In this document: piece by piece, positions 30,530 through 39,128 of the stretch
Numbering within the stretch: position 1 is the first letter of the stretch
How the letters are laid out: each line of letters opens with the position of its first letter
NCBI RefSeq assembly: GCF_964019505.1
Contig: NZ_OZ026449.1
Coordinates: 682,001 to 746,000, forward strand
Length of the DNA: 64,000 bases
Direction of reading: 5' to 3'
From: TIUS-1 sp964019505
Lineage (GTDB): Bacteria; Bacillota_I; Bacilli_A; Mycoplasmatales; Mycoplasmataceae
Made by a program: the position numbers and the translations under genes
The notes under the pieces: generated by a model
What the model was told of the DNA's origin: nothing
Databases searched by the model: none
Seen by the model: the letters and a program-made list of their open reading frames with translations, nothing else

Positions 30530-32026
30530 CTATTGTTTTTTAGACATTTCTTCTCTAATTGATTGCATGTATTGAATCAATTCTTTTTTAGTCATATCTC
30601 TTAAGTTTGCTTTTTGTAATTTGGCAGACAATTTATTTTGAATTGCCATTTTTCTAGTTGTTGTTGAGTGTTTTTGTAAATCACTTCTTTTTTCTTTGAT
30701 AGTTGCAGAACCATCAAGTTTAGATCTTTCTTCTGAAGTAAGTTCTTTAACATTAATTTTTTTAGCAGCTTCTACTTTTTTAGCAGCATCTGCAGCATCT
30801 TTTTCTGCTTTCTTTTTAGCTTCTGCTTCTTTTTTAGCAGATGCTTTAGCTTTTTCTGCTTCAAGTTTTAACTTATCAGCTTCTTTGTTTGCAGCAGCTT
30901 TTGCTTTAACATCAGTTTCTAATTTTGCTTTTTCTTGAATTTTTTTAGCTTCAGCTAATTTTTTTTCTGCTTCTTTTTTAGCTTCTGCTTCTTTTTTGGC
31001 AGCTTCTTTTGCTTTTGCTTCAGCTAATTTTTTAGCTTCTAAATCAGCAGCTGATGGAGATTGTGTTTTTGCAGCTAATTCATCTGCATATTTTTTCTCC
31101 ATTTCTTTTAAGAACTTATTAGCGTCAGATTGTTCAGTTTTTGAAACTTCTACAACTTCAACTTTTTTGGGTTCTACAGCTTTTACAACTGGTTTAGGAG
31201 CTTCTTTTTTAACTTCAACTGGTTTAGGTTTAGGTGCAGCAGGTTTAGGTGCTTCTTTTTTAACTTCAACTGGTTTAGCAGGTTTTGCCGCAAATCAAGC
31301 TGAAGAATCATGTTCTGAAGCTTCTTTTTTAGGAGCAGCAGGTTTAGGTGCTTCTTTTCTAAATTCAGTTCTTGGTGCTTCCACTTTTGGAGATGGTTTA
31401 GGAGCTGGTTTAATACCTTTTCTTAACATCAAGATTTGTTCTGGAGTCATCATTTCACTTAATCCATCAAGAGTTGCTCTAATCATATTGATTGGAGTAT
31501 TTGATCCTAAAGATTTAACGTAAACATCACCAATACCAGCACATTCAATAACCGCACGAGCAGGTCCTCCGGCAATTACCCCTTTACCTTTTACGGCAGG
31601 TTTAATTAACACGCGTCCTGATCCAAAGTGTCCAATGATTTCATGTGGAACTGTTGTACCTGAAATAGGTACATCAATTAGTGCTCTTCTTGCTTGTTTA
31701 ATAGCTTTTTTAATTGCATCTGGAACTTCGTTTGCTTTTCCTGTTCCTAATCCAACTTTACCTTTTTTATCACCGATAACTACAACTGCACCAAAACGGA
31801 ATCTTCTCCCACCTTTAGTAACTTTTGTAACACGGTTGATAGCAACAACTTTTTCAATATAAGGATTTTCTTCTCTTACACGGTTAAAACCTTGTTTACC
31901 ATCACGTTTTTTATTGTTAAATGTTCTTTTGTTATCTGATGAAGCGTTTGATGTTGAGTTTGAATTTGTAGGTTTAAAATCGCTTGGTGATTTTGTTGCT
32001 GTATTTGCTTTTGTAATTTCTGCCAT
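30530..32026 (-). CDS. rpsE: 30S ribosomal protein S5 (uS5) with a ~290-residue C-terminal extension
   Basis: S5 of 498 aa, about three times the usual 160-170. A Ser/Asn/Lys-rich leader of about 55 residues precedes the core (55-205), which carries EKVVAINRVTKVTKGGRRF, GLGTGKANEVPDAIKKA and the C-terminal domain with IKPAVKGKGVIAGGPARAVI. After residue 205 comes a Pro/Lys/Ala segment with repeats of PVEVKKEAPKP, an in-frame TGA Trp at about residue 244, a long Ala/Lys/Glu-rich helical stretch (about 300-435), and a final basic helix with DMTKKELIQYMQ. No stop other than TGA interrupts this frame, and no new binding site suggests a separate gene. Either a long tail or a fused, unrecognised domain is present. 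The core is secure; the tail's role is unknown. Confidence 0.9.
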
Positions 32027-32035
32027 GCGTACCTC

Positions 32036-32386
32036 TTAAAACTTAATCCCTTCTTCTCTAACAGCTTCGGCAAACGCCTTAACTTTACCATGGAAAATAT
32101 ATCCCCCACGGTCAAATACTACTTCATCTATTTTTTTTGTTTTAGCTTTTTTTGCCAAGTCTTTTGCAACTGCTTTTGCAGCTTCAATATTACATCCGTT
32201 TTTTAATCCCAATTTGATTGATGACGCACTAACTAGTGTGACACCTTTTACATCGTCAATGATTTGTGCATAAAAGAATGAGTTTGATTTAAATACATTA
32301 AGTCTTGGTTTAGTTTTTGTTCCGCTAACTTTTGAACGAACACGGAAGTGTCTTCTTTTTCTAGCTTCTGCTTTTGAATATTTCAT
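32036..32386 (-). CDS. rplR: 50S ribosomal protein L18 (uL18)
   Basis: L18, 116 aa, binds 5S rRNA. Core motifs RVRSKVSGTKTKPRLNVFKS and YAQIIDDVKGVTLVSAS, ending FDRGGYIFHGKVKAFAEAVR, are typical. In conserved order rplF-rplR-rpsE. Confidence 0.97.
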   Translation of the reverse strand: MKYSKAEARKRRHFRVRSKVSGTKTKPRLNVFKSNSFFYAQIIDDVKGVTLVSASSIKLGLKNGCNIEAAKAVAKDLAKKAKTKKIDEVVFDRGGYIFHGKVKAFAEAVREEGIKF

Positions 32387-32410
32387 TTGATCTCCAACTT
32401 ATCTAACTGA

Positions 32411-32953
32411 TTATTTACCAGCTGATTTTCCTTCTTTTCTGATGATTTTTTCATCACTGTATTTAATACCTTTACCTTTGTATGGTTCTGGTTTTTTGTA
32501 AGCTCTTATATTTGCACAAACTTGACCAACTAATTGTTTATCGATACCTGTAACGATAATTTTAATTGGTTTTGGGATTTCTACTGTAACACCTTTTGGT
32601 ATTTGATATGCGACTGGGTGTGAGTAACCAAGTGATAAGTTTATTTTATCACCAGCTAATGCTGCACGGTACCCAACTCCAACGATATCTAGTTCAATTT
32701 TGTAACCAACACTTACACCAACCAACATTCCCGATATTAATGAGTTTGTTGTTCCGTGTAATTGTTTTGTATGTTTGATTTCATTTGAACGTTTTGTTGA
32801 TATTCCACCTTCTTCTATTGCGATAGATATTAGTGGTGAGAATGATTGTTTTAATTCTCCTTTTGGACCTTTGATTATAACTGTGTTATTTTCTTCGATC
32901 CTTGCTTCAACTCCTGCTGGAATTTTTAGAACTCTATTTCCTATACGTGACAT
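32411..32953 (-). CDS. rplF: 50S ribosomal protein L6 (uL6)
   Basis: L6, 180 aa, near the GTPase centre. It starts SRIGNRVLKIPAGVEARIEE, has the duplicated domain with VGVGYRAAL, and ends with the conserved GKGIKYSDEKIIRKEGKSAG. Lies between rpsH and rplR. Confidence 0.97.
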   Translation of the reverse strand: MSRIGNRVLKIPAGVEARIEENNTVIIKGPKGELKQSFSPLISIAIEEGGISTKRSNEIKHTKQLHGTTNSLISGMLVGVSVGYKIELDIVGVGYRAALAGDKINLSLGYSHPVAYQIPKGVTVEIPKPIKIIVTGIDKQLVGQVCANIRAYKKPEPYKGKGIKYSDEKIIRKEGKSAGK

Positions 32954-32965
32954 ATGTTCCTCCTA

Positions 32966-33355
32966 TTATCAAATAAAGGCTAATACTTCACCACCTACGT
33001 TAGTAGTGCGAGCAACTTTATCTGTAATTATTCCTTTTGATGTTGATATGATTGCTATTCCTAATCCGTTTAGTACTTGTGGTATTTCGCTAGCGTTTGA
33101 ATAAACTCTTAATCCTGGTTTAGAAATTCTTTTTAAACCACGGATTACTCTTTGTTTTTCTACATATTTTAAAGTTATTGTTATATCTTTTTTATAATCT
33201 TTGCTTAGTTTGAAGTCTTCAATGAATCCTTCTGCTTTTAGAATTTTTGCGATATCTTGTTTCATTTTTGATCCTGGTATTAATACAGTTGGATGAAAAC
33301 GTTGATTGGCGTTTCTAATTCTAGTAAGCATATCTGCAATTACGTCTGTTGTCAT
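32966..33355 (-). CDS. rpsH: 30S ribosomal protein S8 (uS8)
   Basis: S8, 129 aa, primary 16S rRNA-binding protein and, in other bacteria, repressor of the spc operon. It starts TTDVIADMLTRIRNANQR and ends GGEVLAFIW. The final Trp is TGA followed by TAA, matching the usual S8 ending and showing that TGA is Trp. Confidence 0.97.
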
Positions 33356-33375
33356 AATTTATTTTTCTCCTTGTA

Positions 33376-33561
33376 TTATCATGATGCTTTTTTGACTCCA
33401 GGAATTTGACCTTTGTAGGCCAAGTTTCTGAAACAAATACGGCATAGATTGAATCTTTTTAATACTGAATGTGGTCTACCGCAGTTTCCGCAACGAGTAT
33501 AATTTCTAACTTTAAATTTTTGTTGTTTAGCTTGTTTAACTTTTAATGCTTTTCTTGCCAT
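33376..33561 (-). CDS. rpsN: 30S ribosomal protein S14, zinc-binding type Z
   Basis: S14 of the short zinc form, 61 aa. Two Cys-x-x-Cys pairs are present (RCGNCGRPH and NLCRICFRN). The C-terminus is GVKKASW, with a TGA-coded Trp before TAA. In conserved order rplE-rpsN-rpsH. Confidence 0.97.
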
Positions 33562-33572
33562 TTTATTTACCC

Positions 33573-34121
33573 TTACTTAGCGAATGGCATTCCCATTTTT
33601 TTTAACATTGAGAATGATTCGTCCTTATTTTTTGCTGTTGTTACGAATGTAATATCCATACCACGGATTTTTTTTACTTTGTCATAATCTATTTCTGGGA
33701 AAATGATTTGTTCTTTGATACCCATTGTGTAGTTTCCTTGTTTATCAAAACCTTTATTTGGAACACCTTTAAAGTCACGAACACGTGGCAGTGAAACATT
33801 TATAAGTTTTGACATAAAGTCATACATCTTTTTACCACGTAAAGTTACTTTTACACCAATTGGCATACCTTCACGTAGTTTGAATACTGCTATTGATTTT
33901 TTTGCACGAGTAACAAGTGGTTTTTGACCTGTTATTTGTTGCATTTCAATTGCAGCATCATCGATTCTTTTTGAATCTTGCACAGCATCACCAATTCCCA
34001 TGTTAAGAACTATTTTTGTTAACTTAGGAACTTCCATGATTGATGTGTATTTGAATTCCTTCATTAATAAAGGAATTATTTTATCTTTATATAATGTTTC
34101 TAATGCACTTTTATTTGTCAT
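33573..34121 (-). CDS. rplE: 50S ribosomal protein L5 (uL5)
   Basis: L5, 182 aa, binds 5S rRNA and contacts P-site tRNA. Typical motifs are VPKLTKIVLNMGIGDAVQD, ITGQKPLVTRAKKSIAVFKL and GMDITFVTTAKNKDE. Between rplX and rpsN. Confidence 0.98.
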   Translation of the reverse strand: MTNKSALETLYKDKIIPLLMKEFKYTSIMEVPKLTKIVLNMGIGDAVQDSKRIDDAAIEMQQITGQKPLVTRAKKSIAVFKLREGMPIGVKVTLRGKKMYDFMSKLINVSLPRVRDFKGVPNKGFDKQGNYTMGIKEQIIFPEIDYDKVKKIRGMDITFVTTAKNKDESFSMLKKMGMPFAK

Positions 34122-34134
34122 AAATTAATTCCTC

Positions 34135-34449
34135 CTATTTTAATGAATTACCTGATTTTTTTGCTATTCTAGTTTTTTTAGAACCAGTGATTTTATAACC
34201 TACTTTTGTAATTGATGATTTATTTTTTGGATCAATTAAAGCAACGTTTGAAGTATCTACTGAAATATCTATTTGGATAATTCCACCTTCTTTTCCATCT
34301 TGCGTTGGCTTTTGATGCTTAACACCTGTAATCCCTTTTACGTACACTCTTGAACGATCTTTTGAAAATTTAGCAATAGGACCTTGCTCACCTTTGTGTG
34401 AACCTGCAATTACTTTTACGACGTCTCCAACTTTTAATTTAAGTTTCAT
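34135..34449 (-). CDS. rplX: 50S ribosomal protein L24 (uL24)
   Basis: L24, 104 aa, an assembly initiator. The KOW motif is GDVVKVIAGSHKGEQGPI, followed by VKGITGVKHQKPTQDGKEGG. Between rplN and rplE. Confidence 0.97.
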   Translation of the reverse strand: MKLKLKVGDVVKVIAGSHKGEQGPIAKFSKDRSRVYVKGITGVKHQKPTQDGKEGGIIQIDISVDTSNVALIDPKNKSSITKVGYKITGSKKTRIAKKSGNSLK

Positions 34450-34459
34450 ATAATACCTC

Positions 34460-34828
34460 TTAAAGTACTTCGGGAGCTAATGATGCGATTTTTGAAAAAC
34501 CTGCGTCTTTAACTTCTCTAGCAATTGGACCAAAGATACGTGTACCTCTTGGTGATTTATCGTCTTTAATAATTACGGCTGCGTTTTCTGAGAACTTGAT
34601 ATATGTACCATCTTCTCTTCTAACTCCACGAACTGATCTAACAATTACAGCTTTAACTACTTGTCCTTTTTTTACTGTTCCACCAGGTGTTGCTTGTTTA
34701 ACTGTAGCAACAATGATGTCTCCAATATTTGTAAATTTTCTAACACTCCCACCTAAGTTTCTAATAACTAAAATTTCTTTTGCGCCTGAATTATCAGCGA
34801 CTTTTAATCTTGATTCTGTCTGTAACAT
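34460..34828 (-). CDS. rplN: 50S ribosomal protein L14 (uL14)
   Basis: L14, 122 aa. It starts MLQTESRLKVADNSGAKEIL and ends GPIAREVKDAGFSKIASLAP; the family is nearly invariant in length and this copy is normal. One base separates it from rpsQ. Confidence 0.98.
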   Translation of the reverse strand: MLQTESRLKVADNSGAKEILVIRNLGGSVRKFTNIGDIIVATVKQATPGGTVKKGQVVKAVIVRSVRGVRREDGTYIKFSENAAVIIKDDKSPRGTRIFGPIAREVKDAGFSKIASLAPEVL

Positions 34829-34829
34829 A

Positions 34830-35090
34830 TTAAATTAATGACTTCTCTAGAACTTTGATTAATCTGAAATTTTTAGTTTTACTTAGTGGTCTTGTTTCCA
34901 TGATTTCAACTTTGTCACCAATCTTGGCAACTCCTTGTTCATCATGTGCTTTATATTTCTTTGAGTGTTTGTAACGTTTTTTGTATCTTGGGTGTGTTTT
35001 ATAAGTTTCAACTAATACAGTAATTGTTTTGTCCATCTTATCTGACACAACTTTACCAGTAAAAGTTTTTCTTAATGTTTCTCTTTCCAT
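34830..35090 (-). CDS. rpsQ: 30S ribosomal protein S17 (uS17)
   Basis: S17, 86 aa with the start at ATG 35090 (MERETLRKTFTGKVVSDKMD). An in-frame ATG at 35102 touches the AAGGG binding site directly, with no spacing, so the second ATG is preferred, and it gives the normal length. The motif HPRYKKRYKHSKKYKAHDE is typical. Confidence 0.95.
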   Translation of the reverse strand: MERETLRKTFTGKVVSDKMDKTITVLVETYKTHPRYKKRYKHSKKYKAHDEQGVAKIGDKVEIMETRPLSKTKNFRLIKVLEKSLI

Positions 35091-35108
35091 AATTGTTCTC
35101 ATCCCTTA

Positions 35109-35987
35109 TTATTTCTTTTTAGAATTGTTTTTTGCGTCTTTCAATTCTTTATCTAGTAGGTTTTTGTTTGAACCAAAAACATAAGTTTTAGCTTGTTTTG
35201 GTTTTTTTGGTAAATCAAGATTTATAGCTACGAAGTTATCTTCGTAAGGAACATCAATCTCGCTTGGTTTTTTTGCTTCTGCTTTTTTAGCTGCAGGTTT
35301 TGCAGCTGGTTTTGCTTCTGCTTTTTTAGCTGCAGGTTTTGCAGCTGGTTTAGCTTCTGCTTTTTTAGCTACAGGTTTTGCAGCTGGTTTAGCTTCTGCT
35401 TTTTTAGCTACAGGTTTTGCAGCTGGTTTAGCTTCTGCTTTTGCAGCTGGTTTAGCTTCAACTTTTGCTTCTGCTTTTTTAGCTGCAGGTTTTGCAACTG
35501 GTTTTGCTTCTGCTTTTTTAGCTGCAGGTTTTGCAGCCGGTTTAGCTTCAACTTTTGTTTCTGCTTTAACTACAGGTTCGATTGCTTTTGGGGCTTCCAT
35601 TCCTGCACCAGCCATCATAGCTGCTGTAAAGTCATCAACATTTGAACCCATACCCATTTGACCTTGTTGCATTTGTTGTACTTGTTCAATTTGTTTTTTT
35701 CTAACGATTTGTCCTTCTTTGTCAGCCGCTTTAACTGCTTTAGAATAGTTTGTTTTGACAGGTTTGATTTTTTTAATTTCTCCAGCTTTTTGTCTTTCTG
35801 AAACTAATAATTCAATTCTGGCAATGTCTTTTTTAAGTGATTTTAACTTATGAGTTTGTTCTAAACTTCCTACTGCTGCTTGAAATTTTAAAGCAAATAA
35901 TTCTGCTCTTTTTTCTTCGCTTAGTTTCATTAGGTCGTTTGTAGACTTAGCTCTTAGTTCTAACATAAAGTCTATTTGATTAGTCAT
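35109..35987 (-). CDS. rpmC: 50S ribosomal protein L29 (uL29) with a long repetitive tail
   Basis: L29 at the tunnel exit, normally about 65 aa, here 292 aa. The first 75 residues form the usual two-helix core (MLELRAKSTNDLMKLSEEKR, then LKSLKKDIARIELLVSERQ). A linker with GSNVDDFTAAMMAGAG follows, then a tail made of 13-residue units close to KPAAKPAAKKAEA (about residues 145-245), ending in an acidic/hydrophobic stretch (DVPYEDNFVAINLDLPKKPK). Start overlaps the rplP stop by one base. The core identity is sure from sequence and operon position; the tail is a low-complexity addition of unknown use. Confidence 0.93.
   Translation of the reverse strand: MTNQIDFMLELRAKSTNDLMKLSEEKRAELFALKFQAAVGSLEQTHKLKSLKKDIARIELLVSERQKAGEIKKIKPVKTNYSKAVKAADKEGQIVRKKQIEQVQQMQQGQMGMGSNVDDFTAAMMAGAGMEAPKAIEPVVKAETKVEAKPAAKPAAKKAEAKPVAKPAAKKAEAKVEAKPAAKAEAKPAAKPVAKKAEAKPAAKPVAKKAEAKPAAKPAAKKAEAKPAAKPAAKKAEAKKPSEIDVPYEDNFVAINLDLPKKPKQAKTYVFGSNKNLLDKELKDAKNNSKKK
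35272..35550 (-). repeat. rpmC: Tandem 39-bp repeats inside rpmC
   Basis: The period is 39 bp, encoding KPAAKPAAKKAEA. At least four nearly perfect consecutive copies begin at 35281, 35320, 35359 and 35398, followed by shortened and diverged copies. Copy number could vary between strains without shifting the frame. Confidence 0.9.
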
Positions 35988-36400
35988 TATTCTTCACCTC
36001 TTTTAACCACTTTACATCTAACTGGTAGTTTGTGCATAGCAAGTCTCAACGCTTCATGAGCAACTTCTTCACTCACTCCACCAATTTCAAACATAATTTG
36101 TCCTTGCTTTACAACTGCTACTCATTCTTCAGGTGATCCTTTACCAGATCCCATTCGAACTTCTAAAGGTTTTTTAGTAATTGCCATATGTGGGAAAATT
36201 CTAATTCAAACTTTACCAAAACGTTTCATGTATCTTGTCATTGCGATACGTGATGCTTCGATTTGTCTTGAAGTAATTCAATCTCCATCAAGTGACATTA
36301 ATCCGTAATCTCCGAAGGCTACGAATTTTCCACCTTTTGCTTTACCTTCATAACTTACTCTGTGAGGTCTACGGTATTTAACTCTTTTTGGCATTAACAT
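35987..36400 (-). CDS. rplP: 50S ribosomal protein L16 (uL16)
   Basis: L16, 137 aa, near the A-site tRNA. It starts MLMPKRVKYRRPHRVSYEGK (compare MLLPKRVKYRR in other bacteria) and contains VWIRIFPHMAITKKPLEVRM with a TGA Trp. ATG 36400 is chosen over ATG 36394. Stop overlaps the rpmC start by one base. Confidence 0.97.
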
Positions 36401-36402
36401 AA

Positions 36403-37260
36403 TTATTTAGTCCCCTTTGAGTTTGAATCTGACGCAGCTCTTGGAGCAGCTGGTTTTGAAGTTGAAGTTGGTCTGTTGTTGTTTGGTCTGTTGTTGTTTG
36501 GTCTTTGACCATCATTTCTATTTGATGGTCTATTTCCATCTCTTTGTCCACCTTGTCTTGGTGGGTATGGTTTTGAACTAGCAGGTTTTTCAGTAATGAA
36601 TAGATTTTTATTTCTATTATTTTTATCTAAAATTTCACCATGGTTAATTCAAACCTTAACACCAATTTGTCCGTAAACTGTCATTGCTTCATATAGAGCG
36701 TAATCAATATCTGCACGTAGTGTTGATAGAGGAACTGAACCTTCTAGGTATCCTTCAGTTCTAGCCATTTCAACTCCACCTAAACGACCAGATACAGAAG
36801 TTTTAATTCCTTTTGCTCCAGATTTAAGTGCTTTTCTAATAGCTAATTTTTGTACAGTTCTAAATGATGCACGGTTTGTAATTTGTTCTCCGATAAATGC
36901 GGCAACTAATGCAGCATTGATATCTGGGTTTTTAATTTCTATTACGTTGATCTTGATTTTTGCATTTTTGCTTTTAATTGTCATTTGTACTCTTTTAACA
37001 AGTGCAGGAATATTTTTCCCTTCTTGTCCCAATACAACTGCTGGTCTTGCTGTGTGAATAAATAAGATAATTTCTTTTTTAGTTCTTTCAATTTCAATTT
37101 TAGAAACTGCTGAGTTTTTAAAATCTTTTAATAAAGTTTTTCTGATCTTAATGTCTTCATGTAATCATTTTACATATTCGTCTTTTTCAGCATATCAACG
37201 GTCTTCTCAACCGCGGATAATACCAACACGAAGAACATTAGGTGATACTTTTTGTCCCAT
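36403..37260 (-). CDS. rpsC: 30S ribosomal protein S3 (uS3) with a low-complexity tail
   Basis: S3, 285 aa, at the mRNA entry. The start GQKVSPNVLRVGIIRGW, the KH domain (VVLGQEGKNIPALVKRVQ) and the C-terminal domain (GRLGGVEMARTEGYLEGSVP) are complete. After about residue 225 comes a tail rich in Asn, Arg, Pro and Gln, including RPNNNRPNNNRPTSTSKP, and ending SKGTK; usual S3 proteins end soon after the domain, at about 215-235 aa. Several TGA Trp codons. Between rplV and rplP. Confidence 0.96.
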
Positions 37261-37274
37261 AATCTTTTATTCTC

Positions 37275-37616
37275 CTATTTCTTAAATTCATCACTTACAA
37301 CAATTGTTATGTGGCTTGTACGTTTTAAAATCTCAAATGCTTTACCGTGATCTTTTGGTCTAAATCTTTTTAGAGTTGGACCTTCGTTTACTAATATTGT
37401 TTTTACAAATAACTTATCTGCTTCTGCACCGTCATTATTAACCGCGTTAGCGATTGCTGAGTTTAATAATTTTAATACAGGTTCAGATGATCTCTTATCT
37501 GTATTATTTAATATTGCTATTGCTTCATCAATTTTTTTGCCTCTAATAGCATCAGCTACTAGTCTAACTTTTCTAGGTGAAGTTCTTAGCATAGATAATT
37601 TTGCGTTTGTTTCCAT
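37275..37616 (-). CDS. rplV: 50S ribosomal protein L22 (uL22)
   Basis: L22, 113 aa, lines the exit tunnel. It contains LRTSPRKVRLVADAIRGK and the hairpin-loop segment EGPTLKRFRPKDHGKAFEIL (shorter than many, no extension). Between rpsS and rpsC. Confidence 0.97.
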   Translation of the reverse strand: METNAKLSMLRTSPRKVRLVADAIRGKKIDEAIAILNNTDKRSSEPVLKLLNSAIANAVNNDGAEADKLFVKTILVNEGPTLKRFRPKDHGKAFEILKRTSHITIVVSDEFKK

Positions 37617-37632
37617 AATCTAATTCCTTTAC

Positions 37633-37905
37633 CTATTTCTTTTTCTTCTTGTCATCACCGTGACCACCGAACTTACGAGTTGGAGAAAATTCTCCCAACT
37701 TGTGTCCGACCATGTCTTCAGTAACATAAACATTGATGAATTCTTTTCCGTTGTATACAGCGAATGTATGACCAACAAAGCTTGGGAAGATAGATGATCT
37801 TCTTGATCAAGTTTTGATTGTTTCGTTTTTACCATCTTTTATAGCATCGACTTTCTTTAAAAGATAATCGTCAGCAAATGGACCTTTTTTTAATGATCTA
37901 GACAT
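37633..37905 (-). CDS. rpsS: 30S ribosomal protein S19 (uS19)
   Basis: S19, 90 aa. It starts SRSLKKGPFADDYLLKKVD and has TWSRRSSIFPSFVGHTFAVY with a TGA Trp, ending GEFSPTRKFGGHGDDKKKKK. Between rplB and rplV. Confidence 0.97.
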
Positions 37906-37913
37906 CTAACCCC

Positions 37914-38756
37914 CTATTTTTTTTCTCTTCTTCTAACAATTAATTTTGTAGAAGCTTTTTTCTTATTTCTTGTTTTAACTCCAAGAGCTTTTTTACCTCA
38001 AGGTGTAACTGGTGCTGAACGTCCAATTGGAGCACGTCCCTCACCCCCACCATGTGGGTGATCGTTAGGGTTCATAACTGAACCCCTAACTGTTGGCCTG
38101 ATTCCTCTTCAACGGTTTCTTCCGGCTTTACCTCAGTTAACTAAGTTGTACTCTTCATTTCCAACTTCACCAACTGTTGCGTAACACTCTGCTAATATTT
38201 TTCTAACTTCTCCAGAACCTAGTCTAATAATTACATATTTACCATCCGCTTCGTCTCTACCCAAGATTTGGGCTGATGCTCCAGCAGATCTAGCCATTTG
38301 TCCACCCTTACCTGGTCTCATTTCAATATTATGAATTAATGTACCTTCAGGAATGTTTTTTAATGGTGCAGCGTTCCCAGTTTTAATATCTGCATTTTGT
38401 GAGGCAATAACTTCTTGTCCTACCTTCATACCTTTTGCAAATAAAATGTAACGTTTTTCTCCGTCTGCGTAATTTACCAATGAAATGAACGCATTTCTGT
38501 TTGGATCATATTCAATAGTTGCTATTTTTCCAGGAATATCAAATTTATTTCTTTTGAAATCAATAATTCTGTAATTCCTTTTGTGTCCACCACCTTTATG
38601 TCTTGTAGTAATGTGACCTTGATTATTACGTCCACCTTTTTTGTTTAGTCTTGTAACTAAAGAACCTTCAGGTTTATCTGTTGTTAAAACAGAATAATCA
38701 AGTGTTGTCATATTACGGCGACCGTTAGTGGTTGGCTTATACTTTTTGATTGGCAT
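37914..38756 (-). CDS. rplB: 50S ribosomal protein L2 (uL2)
   Basis: L2, 280 aa, needed for subunit association and peptidyl transfer. The PTTNGRRNMT start, the GRNNQGHITTRHKGGGHKR region, and the C-terminal RGSVMNPNDHPHGGGEGRAP loop with the key His are complete. Trp codons are TGA. Start ATG 38756 has AAGGAG upstream. The gap to rplW is unusually large for this operon (87 bp). Confidence 0.98.
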
Positions 38757-38803
38757 AATGTGTCTCCTTGTCGTCAATCGCTTATACAATAATTGCAATA
38801 TAT

Positions 38804-38822
38804 AACTATTACACTAATAGTT
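38804..38822. repeat. 8-bp inverted repeat in the rplW-rplB gap
   Basis: AACTATTA and TAATAGTT form a perfect stem with a 3-base loop, within the only sizeable gap inside the superoperon. No T-run follows on the transcribed strand. It could be an RNA processing or attenuation element; no function is shown. Confidence 0.4.
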
Positions 38823-38843
38823 TTTTCTACAATAAATTAAATT

Positions 38844-39128
38844 CTATAAGTCATTTAAGATTTCGAATTTCTCTCCATCTTTTAATTTGATGATAGCTTT
38901 TTTGTATGAGGCTTTAGTTCCAACGAACTTACCCATTCTTTTTTCTTTACCATCGTAATTCATTGTTCTAACATCTTCTACTTTTACATTAAAGATTGTT
39001 TCGAACGCTTTTTTGATTTGTACTTTGTTTGCTCTTTTATCAACTATGAAAGCATATTCATTATTTGATCTTGAAGCATATGTCTTTTCTGTTAACAATG
39101 GTTTTTTAATAACTTCTGTTAAGTGCAT
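38844..39128 (-). CDS. rplW: 50S ribosomal protein L23 (uL23)
   Basis: L23, 94 aa, binding site for trigger factor and SRP at the tunnel exit. It starts MHLTEVIKKPLLTEKTYASR with the typical FIVDKRANKVQIKKAFE. The start overlaps the rplD stop by one base. Confidence 0.97.
   Translation of the reverse strand: MHLTEVIKKPLLTEKTYASRSNNEYAFIVDKRANKVQIKKAFETIFNVKVEDVRTMNYDGKEKRMGKFVGTKASYKKAIIKLKDGEKFEILNDL

Noticed and set aside
30996..31523. Long plus-strand frame (and others at 30696-30938) opposite the S5 tail
   Set aside because: They are the antisense of Ala/Lys-rich codons, with no binding site; the minus-strand S5 frame explains the region.
35281..35436. Regularly spaced repeats that could be taken for a CRISPR array
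   Set aside because: The 39-bp units are contiguous with no unique spacers and encode a protein tail in frame.
37629..37835. Minus-strand frame of 68 codons at rpsS
   Set aside because: Shadow of rpsS in another frame; the S19 text is complete in its own frame through a TGA Trp.
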